The translations under genes were made by a program, and so were the position numbers. This document shows positions 5,137 through 6,571 of a DNA stretch of 6,571 nt, in pieces. The stretch spans positions 1 through 6,571 of the forward strand of contig DAOVLD010000106.1 of the NCBI GenBank assembly GCA_030631445.1. The letters run 5' to 3'. The stretch's first letter is position 1, and the number at the start of each line of letters is the position of its first letter. The notes under the pieces are model-generated. The model ran no database searches, was not told the origin of the DNA, and worked only from the letters and a program-made list of their open reading frames with translations. The DNA is from Bacteroidota bacterium (GTDB taxonomy: Bacteria > Bacteroidota > Bacteroidia > Bacteroidales > VadinHA17).

Positions 5137-6435
5137 ATGAAGTTAAATCCAATACATAATAATATGTTTTTTTCTAAGCAAGCATCTGAAAAAAAAATCC
5201 TGGGATTAAAAGATCTCCGTGTCTTACTACATGAGGCATTGTATAATTTGGGGCCTCAAAAAAAAGTACTTGCTTTGCCACCTGATAAAACACGTTTTCA
5301 CTCCCGTGCAGGTGAGATCACCCAAATGATACATGAATTCTATGGTAACCACCTGGCAGATATTCTCCCTGCCCTGGGCACACATGCACCAATGACCAAA
5401 CCTGATATCAAATCTATGTTCGGAGATATTCCACATGATCTGTTCCGGGTGCACGACTGGCGTAAAGATGTAATTACCCTGGGAACTCTTCCAAAAGAGT
5501 TTTTACATGATATTTCTGATGGAAAAGTAAACTACTCATGGGAGGCACAGGTAAATCGTCTGCTCAGAGATGGAGGTCATGATCTGATCATTAATATCGG
5601 ACAGGTTGTGCCACACGAAGTGGCAGGTATGGCAAACTTTAATAAAAATATATTTGTAGGTACAGGAGGACCAAAAGGGATCAATAAAAGTCATTTCCTT
5701 GGTGCGGTTTGTAATATGGAAACAATCATAGGAAGGGCTGATAATCCAGTAAGGGCTTTGCTGAACAAGGCGGACAGTTCCTTCTCTCATCTGCTGCCAA
5801 AAATGTTATATATCCTTACCGTAATCGGGAATGATGACCAGGGGAACCAGGGAGTCAGGGGATTATTTATTGGTGATGATAAGGAGTGCTTTTATAAAGC
5901 AGCCGGTCTTTCACTGAAGGAGAACATTACTCTTCTGGACAAACCCCTGAAAAAAGCAGTGGTCTACCTCGACCCATCAGAGTTTAAAAGTACCTGGATT
6001 GGTAATAAAGCTATTTACCGCACACGTATGGCAATGGCTGATAATAGCGAACTTATCATTCTTGCTCCGGGAGTCAATACCTTTGGGGAAGACTCTGAAA
6101 TTGACCGTCTTATACGAAAATACGGATATAGGGGAACAAAATATACACTCAACATGGTGCAAAAAAATAAAGATCTGAACAACAATCTTAGCGCTGCTGC
6201 CCATTTGATACACGGCTCATCTGAGGATAGGTTTAAGATCACATATTGTCCAGGAGGTTTAAGCCGTAAGGAAATTGAGCAGGCAAATTTCGCGTTCGGC
6301 GATTTGAAAGAAATGCTTAACAAATATCCGCCCGATCGGATGCAGACGGGTATTAACGAAATTAACGGCGAACAAATCTACTATATACCAAACCCTGCAC
6401 TGGGACTATGGAGTGAGAAAAAACGATTTGAATAA
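5137..6435 (+). CDS. LarA-like nickel-pincer 2-hydroxyacid racemase/epimerase
   Basis: The 432-residue protein is a lactate racemase (LarA/DUF2088) homologue of normal length. Compared with Lactiplantibacillus plantarum LarA, PDKTR gives Asp50 and Arg53 (Asp72/Arg75), GTHAPMT gives His83 (His108), PHEVAG gives His160 (His174), NFNK gives Lys170 (Lys184, which carries the nickel-pincer nucleotide) and NKSH gives His186 (nickel ligand His200). The His-Lys-His distances of 10 and 16 residues equal those of LarA. A C-terminal segment with ELIILAPG (around 305-312) matches the second LarA domain. Such enzymes racemise or epimerise C2 of 2-hydroxyacids through hydride transfer; characterised homologues act on lactate, malate and D-gluconate. 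Next to a UxuB-like SDR, an aldonate 2-epimerase such as mannonate/gluconate is a reasonable guess. The cofactor genes larB, larC and larE are not in the window. ATG 5164 (residue 10) is a plausible alternative start. Confidence 0.88.
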   Translation: MKLNPIHNNMFFSKQASEKKILGLKDLRVLLHEALYNLGPQKKVLALPPDKTRFHSRAGEITQMIHEFYGNHLADILPALGTHAPMTKPDIKSMFGDIPHDLFRVHDWRKDVITLGTLPKEFLHDISDGKVNYSWEAQVNRLLRDGGHDLIINIGQVVPHEVAGMANFNKNIFVGTGGPKGINKSHFLGAVCNMETIIGRADNPVRALLNKADSSFSHLLPKMLYILTVIGNDDQGNQGVRGLFIGDDKECFYKAAGLSLKENITLLDKPLKKAVVYLDPSEFKSTWIGNKAIYRTRMAMADNSELIILAPGVNTFGEDSEIDRLIRKYGYRGTKYTLNMVQKNKDLNNNLSAAAHLIHGSSEDRFKITYCPGGLSRKEIEQANFAFGDLKEMLNKYPPDRMQTGINEINGEQIYYIPNPALGLWSEKKRFE

Positions 6436-6444
6436 ATCTGAAAA

Positions 6445-6571
6445 ATGAGAATTGTTGCTGACGAAAATATTCCGTTCCTGAAAGGTGTTCTTGAACCTTT
6501 TGCTAAGGTTATTTATCTTCCGGGTGATCATATATCTCATAATGTTGTAAAAGATGCTGATGCACTTATTA
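6445..6571 (+). CDS. pdxB: PdxB-like erythronate-4-phosphate dehydrogenase, 5' part only
   Basis: Only the first 42 codons are present; the gene runs off the window. The N-terminus MRIVADENIPF, then LEPFAKVIYLPG and KDADALI, is the characteristic opening of erythronate-4-phosphate dehydrogenase, a D-2-hydroxyacid dehydrogenase that oxidises 4-phosphoerythronate to 2-oxo-3-hydroxy-4-phosphobutanoate in the DXP-independent route to pyridoxal phosphate. The catalytic and NAD-binding parts lie beyond the edge, so another member of the 2-hydroxyacid dehydrogenase family is not excluded. It begins 9 bp after the LarA-like stop codon, with an A-rich stretch before ATG, and is probably cotranscribed with it. 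Both proteins deal with 2-hydroxyacids, but PdxB has its own well-known role, so linkage to the other genes may be only positional. Confidence 0.8.
   Translation, partial: MRIVADENIPFLKGVLEPFAKVIYLPGDHISHNVVKDADALI

Overview
The window looks like chromosomal DNA from a member of the Bacteroidota, probably of the Bacteroidales/Marinilabiliales type. That placement is inferred from AT-rich intergenic DNA, start codons preceded by A-rich stretches without clear Shine-Dalgarno sequences, and the overall look of the proteins. All supported genes are on the + strand.

Left part (1-1041). A gene-free stretch carries degenerate heptamer, 16-mer and TTCTGCC repeats, then a stem-loop with a T-run. Two small genes follow: a 56-residue protein with paired cysteines (432-602) that resembles a zinc-binding treble clef, and a SiaC/DUF1987 regulatory phosphoprotein (655-1041). 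Next comes a 104-codon open frame with no usable start codon (1038-1352), probably a gene remnant. From 1326 to 1562 there is a nest of three imperfect inverted repeats.

Main part (1597-6435). Four metabolic genes lie in a row: a UxuB-like short-chain dehydrogenase (D-mannonate oxidoreductase family), a phosphofructokinase-family kinase with PPi-type signature residues, a HAD-superfamily phosphatase, and a LarA-like nickel-pincer racemase/epimerase with all expected active-site residues at LarA spacing. Gaps of 56, 199 and 264 bp separate them, and the two larger gaps are filled by short-period repeats, so they may form more than one transcription unit. Read together, the genes suggest handling of a sugar acid and its phosphorylated product: epimerisation at C2, oxidation/reduction, phosphorylation and dephosphorylation. 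This is an inference; no substrate can be read from the sequence.

Right edge (6445-6571). The first 42 codons of a pdxB-like gene (erythronate-4-phosphate dehydrogenase, pyridoxal phosphate synthesis) start 9 bp after the LarA-like gene and run off the window.

The intergenic DNA is notable. A composite repeat (heptamer TGTTACG plus a 16-bp pyrimidine-rich unit) occurs twice in opposite orientations, and a hexamer array AAGGCT is placed as a long inverted repeat in front of the LarA-like gene. No tRNA, rRNA, CRISPR array or insertion sequence was seen.
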